Shown here: positions 34,572-41,730 of the stretch, one piece after another
Layout of the letters: each line of letters begins with the position of its first letter
How positions within the stretch are numbered: position 1 is the stretch's first letter
Assembly (NCBI GenBank): GCA_937949945.1
Contig: CALFEQ010000032.1
Span: forward strand, 124,001-188,000
Source of the DNA: an uncultured Myxococcales bacterium
GTDB taxonomy: Bacteria; Myxococcota_A; Polyangia; Polyangiales; Polyangiaceae
Length of the DNA stretch: 64,000 nucleotides
Direction: 5' to 3'
Position numbers and translations under genes: made by a program
Notes under the pieces: generated by a model
Told to the model about the DNA's origin: nothing
Databases searched by the model: none
The model's input: only the letters and a program-made list of their open reading frames with translations

Positions 34572-35663
34572 ATGCCTGATTTTCGGGCCCACAGGCTCCT
34601 CATCACCGGCGGCGCGGGCTTCATCGGGAGCGCGGTCGTCCGCCATGCGCTCTCGCGGAAAGACGCGGGGCTCGAGCGCGTCGTCGTATTGGACAAGCTG
34701 ACGTACGCGGGACACACGATCAACCTCGCCGGCCTCGAGGCGGATCCTCGTTTCACGTTCGTCGAGGGCGACATCTGCGATCGCGCCCTCGTCGAGAAGC
34801 TGTTCGCGGAGCACGCGATCGACTCCGTCCTCCACCTCGCCGCGGAGTCCCACGTCGATCGGAGCATCGAGTCGGCGGAGGTCTTCGTGCGCACGAACGT
34901 GAACGGGACCTTCTCGCTCCTCGAGACGGCGCGTCGCGCGTGGGAGGCCAAGGGCGACGCCGTGCGGTTCGTGCACGTCTCCACCGACGAGGTGTTCGGC
35001 GCGCTCGGCGAGACCGGCGTGTTCACCGAGACGAGCCCTTACGCGCCGAACTCCCCGTACGCGGCGTCGAAGGCGGCAAGCGATCTGCTCGTCCGCTCGT
35101 ACTTCAAGACGTACGGCCTTCCGGCGATCATCACGAACTGCTGCAACAACTACGGCCCGCGGCAGCTCCCCGAGAAGCTGATCCCGCTCATGATCACCAA
35201 CGCGGCCGAGAACAAGCCGCTGCCCGTCTACGGCGAGGGAAAGCAGATCCGCGAGTGGCTCCACGTCGAGGACCACGCCGAAGGTCTGTGGGCGGCGCTC
35301 GAGCGCGGCCGGCCGGGCGAGAGCTACTTGTTCGGGAGCGGCGAGGAGCTGAACAACAAGGCGATGGTGGAGCGCATCGCCGACTGCGTCGACGAGCACC
35401 TCGGTCGGGAGAAGGGGACCTCTCGCCGGCTCATCACCTTCGTCCCGGACCGCAAAGGACACGACTTCCGCTACGCGATCGACGCCTCGAAGGCGAAGCG
35501 CGAGCTCGGCTGGCAGCCGGCGAAGAAGCTCGATTCGGCGCTCCGCGAGACCGTCGCCTGGTACCTCGCGAACGAGGCGTGGCGCCGCACGGTGTCGACG
35601 GAGGAGCATCGACGCTTCCAGGCGGCGTACTACCGGCAGCACGAGAAGGAGACGAAGCAATGA
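34572..35663 (+). CDS. rfbB: dTDP-glucose 4,6-dehydratase
   Basis: 363 residues from ATG 34572 (a GTG at 34563 is possible). Extended SDR: NAD fold LLITGGAGFIGSAVVRHAL, DKLTYAGHTINLA, VEGDICD, HLAAESHVDRSIES, STDEVFGALGETG with the catalytic Thr-Asp-Glu, and SPYAASKAASDLLVRSY with YxxxK. NNYGPRQLPEKLIPLMI and REWLHVEDHAEGLW are family signatures. It converts dTDP-glucose to dTDP-4-keto-6-deoxyglucose. The stop overlaps the rfbA start (ATGA). With rfbA and the WecE-like aminotransferase it predicts a dTDP-4-amino-sugar. Confidence 0.96.
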   Translation: MPDFRAHRLLITGGAGFIGSAVVRHALSRKDAGLERVVVLDKLTYAGHTINLAGLEADPRFTFVEGDICDRALVEKLFAEHAIDSVLHLAAESHVDRSIESAEVFVRTNVNGTFSLLETARRAWEAKGDAVRFVHVSTDEVFGALGETGVFTETSPYAPNSPYAASKAASDLLVRSYFKTYGLPAIITNCCNNYGPRQLPEKLIPLMITNAAENKPLPVYGEGKQIREWLHVEDHAEGLWAALERGRPGESYLFGSGEELNNKAMVERIADCVDEHLGREKGTSRRLITFVPDRKGHDFRYAIDASKAKRELGWQPAKKLDSALRETVAWYLANEAWRRTVSTEEHRRFQAAYYRQHEKETKQ

Positions 35664-36532
35664 AGGGGATCATCCTCGCCGGCGGCTCCGGCACGCGGCT
35701 CTACCCGCTCACGCGCAGCCTCTCGAAGCAGCTCCTGCCGGTCTACGACAAGCCGATGATCTACTACCCGCTGAGCACGTTGATGCTCGCGGGTATCCGC
35801 GACGTCCTCGTCATCACGACGCCGCGCGACCGCCGTCTGTTCGAGGATCTGCTCGGCGACGGGACGCAGTGGGGCATGAAGCTCTCCTACGTCGAGCAGA
35901 GCGCCCCGCGCGGTCTCGCCGACGCCTTCATCGTCGGCGAGGAGTTCGTCGGGACGAGCCCCGTCGCCCTGATCCTCGGCGACAATCTCTTCTACGGCGC
36001 GGGCTTCGCGCAGACGGTCGAGAAGGCGGCGAAGATCGAGCGCGGCGCTCACATCTTCGGCTACTACGTGAAGGATCCGACGCAGTACGGCGTCGTCGAG
36101 TTCACCCCGGACGGCAAGGTCCTCTCCATCGAGGAGAAGCCCGCCAAGCCGAAGTCGAACTACGCGGTCCCCGGCCTCTATTTCTACGGTCCGGACGTCG
36201 TCTCCGTGGCCAAGACGATCAAGCCTTCGGCGCGCGGCGAGCTCGAGATCACCGACGTCAACCGCGTCTACCTCGAGCGCGGCGAGCTCCGGCTCACGCT
36301 GTTCGGTCGCGGCACCGCCTGGCTCGACACCGGCTCGCCCGACTCGCTCGTCCAGGCGACGAACTTCATCCAGACCGTCGAGACGCGTCAGGGCCTCAAG
36401 ATCGGCTGCCCCGAGGAGATCGCGTTCCGCAAAGGCTTCATCGACGCCGCGCAGCTCGCCGCTCTCGGCCGCGCGCTCGAGAAGACGGAGTACGGGCGAT
36501 ATCTGCTCGAGATCGCGAGCGAGGCTCTCTGA
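35660..36532 (+). CDS. rfbA: Glucose-1-phosphate thymidylyltransferase
   Basis: 290 residues, the normal size for RmlA/RfbA. Nucleotide-binding signature IILAGGSGTRLYPLTRSLSK, then KQLLPVYDKPMIYYPLSTLM, AFIVGEEFVG, LILGDNLFYGAGF, VVEFTPDGKVLSIEEKPAKP, NYAVPGLYFYGPDVV, GELEITDVNRVYLERG and GTAWLDTGSPDSL. It makes dTDP-glucose from glucose-1-phosphate and dTTP and feeds RfbB, whose gene it overlaps. rmlC and rmlD are not present in the window. Confidence 0.97.
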   Translation: MKGIILAGGSGTRLYPLTRSLSKQLLPVYDKPMIYYPLSTLMLAGIRDVLVITTPRDRRLFEDLLGDGTQWGMKLSYVEQSAPRGLADAFIVGEEFVGTSPVALILGDNLFYGAGFAQTVEKAAKIERGAHIFGYYVKDPTQYGVVEFTPDGKVLSIEEKPAKPKSNYAVPGLYFYGPDVVSVAKTIKPSARGELEITDVNRVYLERGELRLTLFGRGTAWLDTGSPDSLVQATNFIQTVETRQGLKIGCPEEIAFRKGFIDAAQLAALGRALEKTEYGRYLLEIASEAL

Positions 36533-36554
36533 GCGCCCGAGATGCGAGCGCGCG

Positions 36555-37736
36555 TCAGGACGCGCGGACGGCCAGTCGCTCGCGGACCTCGGCGTATCGC
36601 CGTGCGAGGGCGGACGGATCGTCGGCGACGATGATCGCCTCGCCGACGCGGTGCCGGCCGTTGAGGAACGGCTCGACCTCGTCGCCGATGCGGCGGTCGA
36701 AGACGAGCGACTTCACCCACGGCTCGGCGCGCAGCGCTTCGGCGGCGTCTTCGTTCCACGTGACGCGACCTCGGCTCGTGGCGCCGAGGAGCACGACGGC
36801 GGCTGGTCGCGCGGGGTCGGGTGCGCGCAGACCGAAGTCCTCGCCGCACGCGCAACGCACGGCCTCGTCCACGAGATCGAACCCGCTCGCCGTCTCGATC
36901 AGTCGCGAGAGCGAGTTGCCGCCGAGGCGCGGCGTCGCTTCGAGGATGGTGCATTTCTCGCCGTCCCAAACGACGTCGGCGTCGAAGGGGCCGTCGTGTA
37001 CGTCCAGCCGGCGCATCACGTCGAGCACGGCGGCGACCACCGCGGACTCGGCGTTCGCGTCGAGGCCGCTCGGCAGCGTGTGGCCCCACGTCGCCACCCA
37101 GGGCGCCGGCGCCGTCTCGCGACGGGTGAGCCAGACGGCGACGATCGCGCCGTCGCGCAGGAGCCCCTCGCACGTGAGCTGGACGCCCGGGACGAATCCT
37201 TCGACGAGGGCGCTCGGTCCGAAAGCGAGCGTCTCGGGAAGACGCTCCGCGAGCTCTTCGAGGGAGCGGACGATGAAGATGCCCTTCGACCCCGAGGATC
37301 GCGCGGGCTTGAGCACCCACGGTCCTTCGGGCGTCGGCGCCCGGGGTGGCTCGCTCGACGCGAGCGTCACGCAGGGCGGGGTGGGGAGGCCGCACTCGGC
37401 TTGCCACGCACGGAAGCGGGCCTTGTCGCAGAGGACCTCGGCGGCGCGCGGCGACGGGCCGCGAAGCCCGAGGCTCGAGGCGACGAACGCGGCCGTCGGC
37501 ACCGCGACGTCCGTGCACGCGGCGATGACGCCGGTGATCCGCTCGCGCCGGGCGATCTCGAGCACGCCGTGGGGATCGGTCGTGTCCGTCGAGTACGCGA
37601 CGTCGGCGACGGCATGCCCGGGGTTCGAAGGCACGTTGTCGGTCGTGACGACGCGGATGCCGCGCGCCTTCGCGCGGTGGATGACGGGCATCTGGTAGAG
37701 CGATGCCCCGAGGACGAGGAGCGCCGGATCACTCAT
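36555..37736 (-). CDS. ATP-grasp domain protein (carboxylate-amine ligase type)
   Basis: 393 residues from ATG 37736, overlapping by 8 bases the end of the upstream glycosyltransferase gene. The N-terminal Rossmann-like pre-ATP-grasp domain starts LLVLGASLYQMPVIHRAKAR and includes VVTTDNVPSNPGH and CTDVAVPTAAF. The ATP-grasp core has WVLKPARSSGSKGIFIV (Lys and Gly-loop), ALVEGFVPGVQLTCEGLL, DADVVWDGEKCTILEATPRL with the Glu/Asn metal ligands near GGNSL. Such enzymes join an acyl-phosphate to an amine; in a polysaccharide region an amino-acid ligase acting on an amino sugar, or a carbamoyl-type reaction, is a reasonable guess but unproven. Confidence 0.85.
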   Translation of the reverse strand: MSDPALLVLGASLYQMPVIHRAKARGIRVVTTDNVPSNPGHAVADVAYSTDTTDPHGVLEIARRERITGVIAACTDVAVPTAAFVASSLGLRGPSPRAAEVLCDKARFRAWQAECGLPTPPCVTLASSEPPRAPTPEGPWVLKPARSSGSKGIFIVRSLEELAERLPETLAFGPSALVEGFVPGVQLTCEGLLRDGAIVAVWLTRRETAPAPWVATWGHTLPSGLDANAESAVVAAVLDVMRRLDVHDGPFDADVVWDGEKCTILEATPRLGGNSLSRLIETASGFDLVDEAVRCACGEDFGLRAPDPARPAAVVLLGATSRGRVTWNEDAAEALRAEPWVKSLVFDRRIGDEVEPFLNGRHRVGEAIIVADDPSALARRYAEVRERLAVRAS

Positions 37737-38697
37737 CGGCTTCGGCGATGGCATAGCTGATCCGCGAGCGTCCGATCTGGTTGCTCATTCGGGTGATGTA
37801 GAGGAACTGGATGAGGAGCGACAACGTGACCATCGTGTTCGAGAACGCGATCGTCACGAGGATGCTCGCCCAACCCGGGACGGTGTCCTTCGACAGCGCG
37901 AGCGACAACACCCACATCGCGAGCCCGCTGAAGACGACGAAGCCCATCACGCAGATGGCCGTCATCGCGTAGAGCGGATAAGGCGAGTAGTTGAGGAGCA
38001 GGTTGAACGCGAGGCGTAGGCTCCTCGAAAAGCCGTAGTTGGACGTGCCGTACGCTCGCGGGTGGTGCGCGACCGACACGTTCTCGCACGTCGTCGCGTG
38101 CGACAGGACCATCGCGGTCACGTACGGGTAGGCGCCGGTCATCTGCGCGGCCTGTCGCGCGACGGCACCGCTCATCGCTCGCAGGCTCGTCAGCTTGAAG
38201 TCGGGCGGCAGCGCGTAGATCCGGCGCAGCATCGCGTCGACGAGTCGGCCTCCGAGCACGCCGAGCCCTTTCCTCTCGACGTCGAAGGCCCCGACGACGA
38301 GATCGACACCGCGGTCCACCGGCGCGATCAGCTTCGGCAGCTCCTCGGGCGGGTGCTGCAGGTCGTCGTCCATGGTCACGACGACGCGGCCCGTGGCGCG
38401 CGAGAGCCCGCACAACAGCGCATTGTGCTGCCCGCTGTTCTTCAAGAGCCGCACGAGGCGCATCCAGCGGCGCTCCTTGCCGCCCTCGCCCTTCTTGAGC
38501 TCCTTGAGCACGCGCCAGCTGTCGTCGGGGCTCCGATCGTCGACGAAGATCACCTCGTACGGGCGGCCGATGCCGTCGAGCGTCTTCTCGAGGCGAGCCA
38601 CGAGCTCGGGGAGGGCCCTTTCGCCTCGGTAGACCGGGATGACGATGCTGATGTCGACCCCGGTGTTGCTCGTGGTCTTCGGGGAGGAGTCCGCCAT
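37729..38697 (-). CDS. Family 2 glycosyltransferase with two C-terminal membrane helices
   Basis: 322 residues. GT-A fold marks: SIVIPVYRGERALPELVARL, VIFVDDRSPDDSW, LLKNSGQHNALLCGLSRATG and VVTMDDDLQHPPEELPKLI with the metal-binding Asp triad. The C-terminal helices (LYAMTAICVMGFVVFSGLAM, ASILVTIAFSNTMVTLSLLI) place it among DPM/GtrB/ArnC-like enzymes that transfer a sugar to polyprenyl phosphate. It is the first gene of a two-gene minus-strand unit with the ATP-grasp protein. The donor sugar is unknown. A 10-bp inverted repeat lies just upstream. Confidence 0.9.
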   Translation of the reverse strand: MADSSPKTTSNTGVDISIVIPVYRGERALPELVARLEKTLDGIGRPYEVIFVDDRSPDDSWRVLKELKKGEGGKERRWMRLVRLLKNSGQHNALLCGLSRATGRVVVTMDDDLQHPPEELPKLIAPVDRGVDLVVGAFDVERKGLGVLGGRLVDAMLRRIYALPPDFKLTSLRAMSGAVARQAAQMTGAYPYVTAMVLSHATTCENVSVAHHPRAYGTSNYGFSRSLRLAFNLLLNYSPYPLYAMTAICVMGFVVFSGLAMWVLSLALSKDTVPGWASILVTIAFSNTMVTLSLLIQFLYITRMSNQIGRSRISYAIAEADE

Positions 38698-38707
38698 GAT
38701 CGGCCGG

Positions 38708-38746
38708 CCGAGCTACGACGGGACAGCTCATACCACCGTAGCTCGG
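38708..38746. promoter_or_regulatory. 10-bp inverted repeat in a divergent promoter region
   Basis: CCGAGCTACG (38708-38717) and CGTAGCTCGG (38737-38746), perfect, with a 19-base centre. It lies 10 bases upstream of the glycosyltransferase start (minus) and 82 bases upstream of the methyltransferase start (plus). It could be an operator shared by both units or a hairpin in the glycosyltransferase leader. Confidence 0.4.
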
Positions 38747-38827
38747 TCACGTCTGCCTACGAGGAAACGGCCCGCTTTCTATCGCGTCGTTTGCCCCGCT
38801 GTGCTAGGCAACCCACGAGAATTCTCG

Positions 38828-39574
38828 ATGTTGCAGAAGATCCTCCAACGCGTGAGCTTCAGCAGGTCGTCCTGGGATCCGATCGCTTACTGGAGTAAGC
38901 GCGCATCCGATCCCGAGACGAGGAGCGTGATGTGGGAAAACATCTCGTTCAATACGCTCCTCGATCGCGAACAGTGGAGGGTGATTCAGAGCTGGCTGCC
39001 CGAGCGCCGAGGCGCCGTCCTCGATGTCGGATGTGGCATCGGTCGCGTGAGCTCGCGGCTCGCAGCCGAGTTCTCCGAGTACGTCGGGTTCGATCTCGAG
39101 CCGATGGTGGCCGAGGCGCGGCGCCGCAACCCCGACCTCGCGGATTCCTTCGTCGCTTCGACGGTCGAAGACTACGAGTTTCCTGCCGAACGCTTCGACT
39201 TCGTGCTCTCCCTCGGCTGCGTGGCGACGGCGTGCACGAAAGAGAAGCTCGTCGCGGTCGCCCCGAAGATCGTCCGGAGCCTGCGATCCGGCGGGCGACT
39301 TCTCTTCATCGAGCCGTTCCACAAGAGCTGGATCCTCACGCGTGGATGCAAGATGACGGCGCGTGAGGTCGCGTCTCTGTTTCGGGACCACGGGATGGTC
39401 GTCGAGGGGTTGGACGGAATCCTTTTCCCCCCGCTTCGGATCGTCCTGGCCGAGAAAGCGCTCCAGCCGTTTCCGCGGCTAACGGAGGTCGGATATCGGG
39501 CGAGCTCCGCGATCGTTCGCCTGTCTCCCGCCGCGCTGGCCGACTACAAGGTCATTTCCCTCTCCAAGCGCTGA
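38828..39574 (+). CDS. Class I SAM-dependent methyltransferase
   Basis: 248 residues from ATG 38828. Motif I VLDVGCGIGRVSSRLA, motif II YVGFDLEPMVAEARRRNP, then FDFVLSLGCVATACTKEKLV and LRSGGRLLFIEPFHKSWILT. The N-terminus (WDPIAYWSKRASDPETRSVM) is typical of stand-alone methyltransferases in glycan loci. The short segment TARGCKMTAREVAS-like near 185 and a basic C-terminus follow. Six bases separate its stop from the flippase-like gene, so it begins a three-gene operon with that and the aminotransferase. Substrate unknown. Confidence 0.87.
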   Translation: MLQKILQRVSFSRSSWDPIAYWSKRASDPETRSVMWENISFNTLLDREQWRVIQSWLPERRGAVLDVGCGIGRVSSRLAAEFSEYVGFDLEPMVAEARRRNPDLADSFVASTVEDYEFPAERFDFVLSLGCVATACTKEKLVAVAPKIVRSLRSGGRLLFIEPFHKSWILTRGCKMTAREVASLFRDHGMVVEGLDGILFPPLRIVLAEKALQPFPRLTEVGYRASSAIVRLSPAALADYKVISLSKR

Positions 39575-39580
39575 GCGCCC

Positions 39581-40579
39581 ATGGCGGGCCGCTCAGCCCA
39601 CCGCCACTGGGTCTCGATCGCGAAGTGGGCGGCGACGCTCGTCCTGCTCGCCGTCGTCTTGTACAAGCTGCCGCTCGGCTCTCTCGCCGCACGCGTCGTT
39701 GCGCTCGATGCACGCGACGTCGCAATTCTCCTCGCCGTCACGCTGCTCCAGGTCGTGCTGGCGGTGATCCGATGGTGGCGCCTCCTGCACGGGGTCGGCG
39801 AGCGCGTCCGCTTCGTCAGTGTCTTCGGCGACTACTGCGTGGGCGTCCTCTACAACATGCTCCTGCCGGGAGGTGCGGGCGGCGACGTCGTCCGTTCGCT
39901 GAGGATGCGGGGCCGCCTCGAGAAGCCCCACGCCGCGTGGTCGACGACGCTCGTCGAGCGCATCGTCGGCCTCGTCACGTTGGGCGTGCTCGCGAGCGTG
40001 GCGGCGATCGTCGGCGTCGACACGGCGACGGGCCTTCCTTCGCACGTCCGTTGGGCGATTCTCGGGGTGACGGGCCTTTTCGCCGTCGGCCTCGCCTTCG
40101 CGTCGCTGCCGTTCCAGTTGGCCATACGGTTCGTCGGCAAGCGGCTGCCCGAGGTGGCGCGCAAGGACATCGACGGCATCGTCGCCGACCTCGGCGGGCC
40201 CCTGAAGAAGCGTTCGGTCCGTGTGGAGGCCTTCGCGTGGTCGGCCGCCTACCACGCGTCGAGCATCGTCTTCAAGATCGCCTGCGCCGCTGCGCTGGGG
40301 GCGCCTGGCCACGTGCGCGCGATCCTCATCGGGATCCCCATCATCTACGTCCTATCGAGCGTGCCGATCACCGTCGGGGGGCACGGCCTGCGCGAAGGAC
40401 TCTACGTCGGCGTGCTCGGCGCTCTCGGGATGCCGTACGAGGTCGCGCTCGGTCTCGACGGCGCGTTCATCCTGTCGTCGCTCCTCTTCTCTGCGATCGG
40501 TATCGTGTTCCTCGTCGTCGACCGGCCCCAGGCGACGACTGGCGTAGGCGCCCGCCTGCCGCCGCAGACAGATACGTGA
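39581..40579 (+). CDS. Flippase-like membrane protein (lysylphosphatidylglycerol synthase TM / TIGR00374 type)
   Basis: 332 residues with about eight hydrophobic helices: WAATLVLLAVVLYKLPLGSL, VAILLAVTLLQVVLAVI, an internal NMLLPGGAGGDVVRSLRMRG motif, and the late VPITVGGHGLREGLYVGVLG. The YNMLLPGGAGGDVVR and GGHGLREG motifs are diagnostic of the UPF0104/AglD-like family that includes the membrane half of MprF and putative lipid-linked glycan translocases. There is no soluble lysyl-transferase domain. In this operon it may move a lipid-linked sugar across the inner membrane; that role is inference. Confidence 0.88.
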   Translation: MAGRSAHRHWVSIAKWAATLVLLAVVLYKLPLGSLAARVVALDARDVAILLAVTLLQVVLAVIRWWRLLHGVGERVRFVSVFGDYCVGVLYNMLLPGGAGGDVVRSLRMRGRLEKPHAAWSTTLVERIVGLVTLGVLASVAAIVGVDTATGLPSHVRWAILGVTGLFAVGLAFASLPFQLAIRFVGKRLPEVARKDIDGIVADLGGPLKKRSVRVEAFAWSAAYHASSIVFKIACAAALGAPGHVRAILIGIPIIYVLSSVPITVGGHGLREGLYVGVLGALGMPYEVALGLDGAFILSSLLFSAIGIVFLVVDRPQATTGVGARLPPQTDT

Positions 40580-40596
40580 CCCGTTTCGAGACCGTG

Positions 40597-41724
40597 ATGA
40601 TCCCCTTCAACCGCGCGACGATCGCCGACCGGCAGCTCGACTACGTGAGGCAGGCCTTCGAAGGCCATCACGTCTGCGGCGACGGCCCCTTCGGCCGCAA
40701 GGCCGAGGCGCTCCTCGCGGCGGAGACCGGCGCGCGGCGGGTCCTCCTCACGACGTCGTGCACGCACGCGCTCGAGATGAGCGCGCTCTTGCTCGACCTC
40801 CAGCCGGGCGACGAGGTCGTCGTCCCCGCGTACACGTTCGTCTCGACGATCAACGCCTTCGTGCTGCGCGGGGCGAAGCCCGTCTTCTGCGACGTCCGCG
40901 AGGACACGCTGAACCTGGACGAGAAGCTCCTCGCGGAGAAAATCGGACCGCGCACGAAGGCGATCGTGCCCGTGCACTACGCGGGCGTCGGCTGCGAGAT
41001 GGACGCCATCCTCGCCCTCGCCGAGCCGAAGGGCATCGCGGTCGTCGAGGACAATGCCCACGGTCTGTTCGGCAAGTACAAGGGCAGGCCGCTCGGCTCG
41101 TTCGGCGCGCTCGCGACGCAGAGCTTCCACGAGACGAAGAATTTCTCGTGCGGCGAGGGCGGCGCGCTGCTCGTCAACGACGAGCGGCTCGTCGAGCGCG
41201 CCGAGATCCTCCGCGAGAAGGGGACGAACCGGAGCCGCTTCTTCCGCGGGCAGGTCGACAAGTACACGTGGGTCGATCTGGGATCGAGCTGGGTCCTCTC
41301 CGACGTGCTCGCCGCGGCGCTCCTCGCGCAGCTCGAGGCGAGGGAGTCGATCCAACGGCGTCGCGCTCTCGTCTGGCAGCGCTACGCCGAGGGGCTCGCG
41401 TCTTGGGCCCGGGAGCGCGGGGTCCGGCTGCCGACGGTGCCGGAGCACTGCGAGCAGTCGTTCCACATGTTCTATCTCGTGTTCAACGAGCTCGCCGAGC
41501 GCACCGCCTTCATCGACCACATGGGCAAGGCCGGCATCAAGGCGGTGTTCCACTACCAGCCGCTCCACCTCTCGCCGATGGGCAAGGCGCTCGGCACGGC
41601 GCGAGAGGGCGACTGCCCGGTCACCGAGCGCGTCGCCGACTGCCTCGTGCGCCTGCCGTTCTATGCCGATCTCGGGGAGTCCGATCAGGCCCGCGTGATC
41701 GAGACGGCGTGCGCGTTCCGCTGA
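40597..41724 (+). CDS. wecE: dTDP-4-amino-4,6-dideoxygalactose transaminase (WecE/RffA-like)
   Basis: 375 residues from ATG 40597 (MIPFNRATIADRQLDYV), chosen because E. coli WecE also starts MIPFN and is of equal length; GTG codons at 40576 and 40594 are alternatives. PLP-dependent DegT/DnrJ/EryC1 fold: LLTTSCTHALEMSALLLDLQ, VVVPAYTFVSTINAFVLRGA, IVPVHYAGVGCEMD, VVEDNAHGLFGKYKG and the Schiff-base Lys181 in SFHETKNFSCGEGGALL. LREKGTNRSRFFRGQVDKYT and HYQPLHLSPMG are WecE signatures. It converts dTDP-4-keto-6-deoxyglucose to dTDP-Fuc4N. It ends seven bases from a convergent gene. Confidence 0.95.
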   Translation: MIPFNRATIADRQLDYVRQAFEGHHVCGDGPFGRKAEALLAAETGARRVLLTTSCTHALEMSALLLDLQPGDEVVVPAYTFVSTINAFVLRGAKPVFCDVREDTLNLDEKLLAEKIGPRTKAIVPVHYAGVGCEMDAILALAEPKGIAVVEDNAHGLFGKYKGRPLGSFGALATQSFHETKNFSCGEGGALLVNDERLVERAEILREKGTNRSRFFRGQVDKYTWVDLGSSWVLSDVLAAALLAQLEARESIQRRRALVWQRYAEGLASWARERGVRLPTVPEHCEQSFHMFYLVFNELAERTAFIDHMGKAGIKAVFHYQPLHLSPMGKALGTAREGDCPVTERVADCLVRLPFYADLGESDQARVIETACAFR

Positions 41725-41730
41725 CGGCGA

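Noticed and set aside
34572..36532. A dTDP-rhamnose operon
   Set aside because: Only rfbB and rfbA are present; no rmlC or rmlD homologue exists in the window, and a WecE-type aminotransferase points to an amino sugar instead.
36548..36565. A bidirectional terminator (CGCGCGT-CAGG-ACGCGCG) between rfbA and the ATP-grasp gene
   Set aside because: The hairpin is short, overlaps the ATP-grasp stop and has no T-run on either side; CG-rich palindromes like this are expected by chance in this DNA.
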